Position numbers and translations under genes: made by a program. A stretch of 16,479 nucleotides of DNA, taken from positions 1 through 16,479 of the forward strand of contig JACOUK010000061.1 in assembly GCA_016177905.1 (NCBI GenBank), read 5' to 3'. How positions within the stretch are numbered: position 1 is the stretch's first letter; every line of letters begins with the position of its first letter. The notes under the pieces are model-generated. The model was not told the DNA's origin. It did no database searches and saw only the letters and a program-made list of their open reading frames with translations. This document shows, piece by piece, positions 14,204 to 16,479 of the stretch. Origin of the DNA: Candidatus Spechtiibacteriota bacterium. Lineage in GTDB: Bacteria; Patescibacteriota; Minisyncoccia; Spechtbacterales; HO2-43-30.

Positions 14204-16131
14204 GACTGGGGATAAAGTTCAAAGTACGTTTGAAATATATCTTTTGCCGCCCGGACCGCGTAATCGCTCTTTTCCCCTTCTTCGAGTAAAACAGTCACTA
14301 CAACTTTTGGATCTTCATACGGCGCAAAACCGCTAAACCATGCCTCATTTCGGCCATGGCTGATCTCGGCGGTACCGGTCTTTCCAGCGACAGAAAATGG
14401 TAAATCCGAAAGAAACCTGCTTGATCCGGCGAGAACCGCCCTTCGCATTCCTTCGCGGACAATTTCCATATTTTTCTTCGAGATAAAATTCGAGCTTTTG
14501 ATTTGCGCCGGTATGATCAGATCTCCAATTTTTTGAACTATGTGAGGCACAAATAAAGTCCCTCCATTTGCGAGCGCTCCAGTCGCAGCGGCAACTTGCA
14601 AAGGTGTGACAAGAATATCGCCTTGTCCTATGGAAGTAAGATACGTGTCGCCAATAAACCAGTTTTCTCCTTTTACTTCTTTTTTCCATTTTGGATTTGG
14701 AATACGGCCGCTTGCTTCTCCCGGCAAATCAACGCCAAGAGTCTCGCCCCATCCAAAGTCTCTCAAATATTTCTCAATGTTCGCGATCCCAAGCCCGGGC
14801 TGATCTTTATATCCTCCTCCTATCGTATAAAAATAGATATTCACCGAATCCGCAATGGCCTTGCGAATATCCGTCCAGCCATGCACTTTCCAGTCCTTAA
14901 AAACATATGTAATGGCAGGATCATACGCGCTCGGCACTTCTATCGAGCCTCCGCCGTACACCAAAAAATCAGGTGTGACAAGTTTTTCTTCAAGCGCGCC
15001 CGAGGCTATGAGCGGTTTCACAATCGAACCGCTGGGATATTCTCCCCGAATCGCTCTATTGAATAATGGAGTCTTGCGATCTCGCACAAGTTTTGCGAAT
15101 TCGGTCTCGGAAATTCCATCCTCAAACTGATTTCCATCAAAACTTGGAAGACTGACAAGGCTTAAAACCGCGCCGTTCCTCGGGTCGGCGACAATTGCCA
15201 CTGCCGCTGGAATTCCCAACGCCTCCATATGTTTCTTCAAAATTTTCTCGATATTTGTCTCGAGCGCCGCTCCGATATGAAGGGTAAGGTCTTGCCCTTT
15301 CTTTGGTTCTTGTATTTCGCCTTCACTTATAAGATCGCCCTTTGAGTTTATCTTTTTAAAGAAAAATCCAGTTGTTCCACGCAATACTTCATCGTAAAAC
15401 GCCTCAATGCCGCTTTTCCCCACCCTTCCGCCTCGCGGATAATTGTTTGAAACGTCTAAAAAATTTGCTTCCCCCGTATACCCTAAAATTGAAGAAAACG
15501 AAGTATCCGCGATGTACCTGCGCCGCGAAACTTGGCGCACTTCAAATAACGAATCGGCGTTGATCAGATCCTCAATGCGCGCGATCTGATCAACGCGAAC
15601 TCCTTTCAGAAGCGTGAATTCAAAAAAGTTGCTTGAACTCGCGGATAAAAATTTTTGATAGAGTTCTTGAGAATCCCGCCCCAGGGCTCGCGCCATATGT
15701 CCAGAAAGTTCCTGAAGCTTTCCGTCAGTCATTCTGTATTTTAAAATTTTCGGGTTTTTAATAAGAACATCGAAATATACTTCGTTTTTTGCAAGAACTT
15801 TCGCATCCGAAGAATACACATTCCCCCTCTCCCCAAAGATTGGGTATGCCCGCAGTGTGTTGTCGTTTGCGTCCTTCGTGTACTTTCCCCCTTTTTCAAG
15901 CATAAGAAATGCCGTAAAAGATGCGACAGACAGCACAAGAGCGAATTGTAAAATCCTAAAAAACAAAAGAATGCCTGATGAAATTTCTTTTTCAAGTTTT
16001 CCCACTTCAATTTCTTCTGCCTCAAATTCTTTGATTTTCGAACTATCAACAAAAATTTCTTCCGGCTCGATGATATTTTTTGATTGAAGGGGGATATTGC
16101 AATTTCGCAAAGGATCCCTTCGAAAAATCAT
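14200..16131 (-). CDS. mrdA: Penicillin-binding protein 2 (peptidoglycan transpeptidase)
   Basis: Class B PBP that cross-links peptidoglycan during side-wall growth. The 643 residues comprise a cytoplasmic N-terminus (1-51), one membrane helix (about 53-78), a PBP dimerisation domain (about 95-270) and a transpeptidase domain. The active-site motifs are S369-I-V-K372 (YPSGSIVKP), S429-V-N431 and K584-T-G586. The N-terminal IEPEEIFVDS (21-30) recalls Parcubacteria homologues. The ATG lies 3 bases after the mreB stop codon without a clear Shine-Dalgarno. MreB next door supports an elongasome role, so PBP2 is preferred over the divisome protein PBP3. No RodA, MreC or MreD gene is seen here. Confidence 0.95.
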   Translation of the reverse strand: MIFRRDPLRNCNIPLQSKNIIEPEEIFVDSSKIKEFEAEEIEVGKLEKEISSGILLFFRILQFALVLSVASFTAFLMLEKGGKYTKDANDNTLRAYPIFGERGNVYSSDAKVLAKNEVYFDVLIKNPKILKYRMTDGKLQELSGHMARALGRDSQELYQKFLSASSSNFFEFTLLKGVRVDQIARIEDLINADSLFEVRQVSRRRYIADTSFSSILGYTGEANFLDVSNNYPRGGRVGKSGIEAFYDEVLRGTTGFFFKKINSKGDLISEGEIQEPKKGQDLTLHIGAALETNIEKILKKHMEALGIPAAVAIVADPRNGAVLSLVSLPSFDGNQFEDGISETEFAKLVRDRKTPLFNRAIRGEYPSGSIVKPLIASGALEEKLVTPDFLVYGGGSIEVPSAYDPAITYVFKDWKVHGWTDIRKAIADSVNIYFYTIGGGYKDQPGLGIANIEKYLRDFGWGETLGVDLPGEASGRIPNPKWKKEVKGENWFIGDTYLTSIGQGDILVTPLQVAAATGALANGGTLFVPHIVQKIGDLIIPAQIKSSNFISKKNMEIVREGMRRAVLAGSSRFLSDLPFSVAGKTGTAEISHGRNEAWFSGFAPYEDPKVVVTVLLEEGEKSDYAVRAAKDIFQTYFELYPQS

Positions 16132-16134
16132 ACA

Positions 16135-16479
16135 TTATGAGGATACGACGAATGTACCTCGCAGCTTATCTATATTTTCGAGAATGACTCCCGTACCCCG
16201 AACTACCGCGGTCATCGGATCCTCCGCGACTTTTAATGGAATTTTTGTTTCTTTGGTGAGTATCTCATCGAACTTTCGCAAAAGTCCGCCTCCGCCGGCA
16301 AGCACAATGCCGTTCTGCATGATATCCGCGAGAAGCTCCGGAGGCGTTTCTTCGATTACCGCTTTCACCGAATTTATAAGGAATCGCACAGAGCCTTCAA
16401 GAGCCTTGCGTATCTCTTTATCCTTCACCTCAATTTCTTTAGGAAGACCAGTCACTAAATCGCGGCCCCGCATGATTGC
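16135..16479 (-). CDS. mreB: Rod shape-determining protein MreB, C-terminal part only
   Basis: Actin-like filament protein that directs side-wall synthesis. Only the last 114 residues are in the window; the reading frame is open to the right edge (AIMRGRDLVTG...). GRDLVTGLPKEIEV, ETPPELLADIMQNGIVLAGGG and the late IPLKVAEDPMTAVVRGTG match the C-terminal half of MreB, where LAGGG contributes to the nucleotide pocket. The stop codon overlaps a TAATG and the PBP2 gene begins 3 bases later, so the two are co-transcribed. Confidence 0.95.
   Translation of the reverse strand, partial: AIMRGRDLVTGLPKEIEVKDKEIRKALEGSVRFLINSVKAVIEETPPELLADIMQNGIVLAGGGGLLRKFDEILTKETKIPLKVAEDPMTAVVRGTGVILENIDKLRGTFVVSS

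Overview
The window looks like a chromosomal piece of a streamlined, ultra-small bacterium of the Candidate Phyla Radiation (Patescibacteria), most likely Parcubacteria-like. This is an inference from protein style: a shortened HrcA, a PBP2 with an N-terminal EPEEIFVDS stretch, many short lineage-specific membrane proteins and very tight packing. No rRNA is present, so the placement is not proven. Every gene I can support is on the minus strand, so transcription runs from the right edge to the left. The longest gene-free stretch is 211 bp.

Right to left (order of transcription). (1) 16479-12204 holds core cell-wall and information genes: the 3' part of mreB, then mrdA (PBP2) three bases later, greA with its own strong promoter, and lysS. 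(2) 12203-11993 is a dense regulatory stretch. It holds two GC-rich palindromes at the lysS stop codon, a 94-bp repeat element flanked by 15-bp direct repeats, and a CIRCE operator on the hrcA promoter. (3) 11992-6328 is the heat-shock cluster hrcA, grpE, dnaK, a 7-TM protein of unknown function, dnaJ, a small membrane protein (possibly frameshifted) and tRNA-Lys(TTT). (4) 6267-2768 is a tightly overlapping run of envelope genes: a 2-TM mini-protein, a 9-TM protein with an HHWH motif, an exported Cys-rich protein (CCCKC), a membrane-anchored His-rich protein, a DsbD/CcdA-like transporter with one cysteine per half, and a CXXC thioredoxin-like protein. I read this as an undescribed thiol-redox or metal-handling system at the cell surface. 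(5) 2749-1 is an NAD salvage operon with its own promoter: nicotinamidase (pncA), nicotinate phosphoribosyltransferase (pncB) and a two-domain VOC/glyoxalase-fold protein that runs off the left edge.

How the parts work together. HrcA should repress its own operon through CIRCE, whose spacer contains the -35 box. PncA and PncB together convert nicotinamide to nicotinate mononucleotide, a cheap route to NAD for an organism that probably cannot make it de novo. In region 4, reducing power could pass from the cytosolic thioredoxin-like protein through the DsbD-like protein to the Cys-rich and His-rich exported proteins; this chain is inferred from gene order and motifs only.

A recurring pattern is that several genes (greA, dnaK, the 7-TM gene and nearly hrcA) have a TATAAT-type -10 box only 8-14 nt before the ATG and no Shine-Dalgarno sequence. 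This suggests leaderless or almost leaderless mRNAs, while pncA and the VOC gene have strong Shine-Dalgarno sites.
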